DNA of 64,000 nucleotides from Tyto alba (taxonomy: Eukaryota; Chordata; Aves; Strigiformes; Tytonidae): assembly GCF_018691265.1 (NCBI RefSeq), contig NW_024881261.1, forward strand, positions 24,329,374 through 24,393,373. The letters run 5' to 3'. The notes under the pieces were generated by a model. It did not search any database and was not told the DNA's origin. It worked only from the letters and a program-made list of their open reading frames with translations. Positions 61,795-64,000 of this stretch are shown in pieces. The position numbers and the translations under genes were made by a program. Numbering within the stretch: position 1 is the stretch's first letter; each line of letters opens with the position of its first letter.

Positions 61795-61944
61795 GTGTTT
61801 GATGAAAGAGCAGCAAACTTTGAAAACCATGCTGCTAGGCTGGGAGCTACAGCAGAAAAAGCAGCTGCAGTTGGAACTGCGAATAAAACTACTGTAGAGG
61901 GCATTCAGGCGACGGTGAAATCAGCAAGGGAACTTACCCCACAG
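61795..61944 (+). CDS. VCL: VCL coding exon 14, residues 625-674 (D3)
   Basis: This 150-nt exon encodes V625 to Q674, from [18 protein letters not shown] to [11 protein letters not shown]. The bird-type NHAARLG is seen where I recall NHSGKLG in human vinculin. The acceptor is GACCATTAG|GT. The donor CAG|GTTTGC is weak (T at +3 and +4) but is fixed by frame and by the protein. Phase 0 on both sides means that skipping it would remove exactly 50 residues without shifting the frame. Confidence 0.97.
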
Positions 61945-63630
<1,686 letters not shown>

Positions 63631-63933
63631 GGTTGGTGGATGAAGCCATTGATACTAAATCTCTGCTGGATGCATCAGAAGAGGCTATTAAGAAAGATCT
63701 TGATAAATGTAAAGTTGCGATGGCCAACATTCAACCTCAGATGCTGGTAGCTGGTGCCACCAGTATTGCTAGACGAGCAAACCGCATCCTACTGGTAGCA
63801 AAACGGGAGGTTGAAAATTCAGAAGACCCTAAGTTCCGGGAGGCTGTTAAAGCAGCCTCTGACGAGCTAAGCAAAACTATATCACCTATGGTAATGGATG
63901 CTAAAGCTGTGGCAGGAAACATTTCTGATCCTG
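63631..63933 (+). CDS. VCL: VCL coding exon 16, residues 711-812 (D4)
   Basis: This 303-nt exon, the longest here, completes G711 and encodes L712 to P811 plus the first base of G812. It forms most of the D4 domain. N773 and E775, which contact the tail in the closed molecule, are present in VENSEDPKF (N773 codon at 63816-63818). The acceptor is TTTATTCTAG|GG and the donor CTG|GTAAGG in phase 1. The next exon, with Y822 and the start of the proline-rich linker, lies beyond the window. Confidence 0.98.
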
Positions 63934-64000
63934 GTAAGGATTCAGTCAGCTGATTTCAAATGTATTTTTTACTGGCTGAAGATAATGTTGAGGTAGTGCT
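63934..64000 (+). other. VCL: Start of VCL intron 16
   Basis: It opens at CTG|GTAAGG in phase 1 and is cut by the window edge. Confidence 0.93.

Overview
The window is vertebrate nuclear DNA. It holds the 5' flank, the promoter and the first 16 coding exons of a vinculin gene (VCL) on the + strand. The conceptual protein is almost identical, as far as I remember it, to chicken vinculin. The window also carries CR1 LINEs and a solo LTR of a type common in birds, so the source is a bird. Two residues seem to differ from the chicken protein (T585, D623), so it is probably not chicken. No other protein-coding gene, tRNA, rRNA or CRISPR array could be supported.

Layout. 1-6830 is AT-rich intergenic DNA with no recognisable gene. 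About 6830-8850 is a CpG island with a TATA-less promoter. It has a perfect CArG box (7816-7825), a perfect palindromic CRE (7839-7846), a TEAD/MCAT-type core, an inverted CCAAT and GC boxes. The start codon is at 8360 in a strong Kozak context. Intron 1 is about 25 kb (8528-33492) and holds most of the mobile DNA: a + strand CR1 with a 3' end (about 16380-18060), a second CR1 fragment in the opposite orientation (about 18550-19330), and a 932-bp solo LTR flanked by a 5-bp target duplication (30441-31372). A more decayed CR1-L-like element lies in intron 2 (about 34900-35900). From 33493 to the right edge, 15 further coding exons follow, separated by introns of 0.3 to 6.3 kb.

The exons join into one frame of 2434 nt, covering residues 1 to 811 plus the first base of codon 812, out of about 1066. 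Exons 1-6 (residues 1-261) match the talin-binding D1 head domain. Exons 7-12 encode the three internal repeats of about 110 residues. Exons 13-16 complete D3 and most of D4. The proline-rich linker, the alternative metavinculin exon and the actin-binding tail lie past the right edge. Residues of known function fall at their expected numbers (A50, Y100, N773, E775), which confirms the exon assembly. Intron 13 is a GC-AG intron with a textbook AG|GCAAGT donor; all the others are GT-AG.

I did not find a previously undescribed biological system. The most useful observations are the GC-AG intron, the intron positions that match the internal protein repeats, the compact SRF/CREB promoter module, the 5' leader that is open in frame upstream of the ATG, and the mobile-element history of intron 1.
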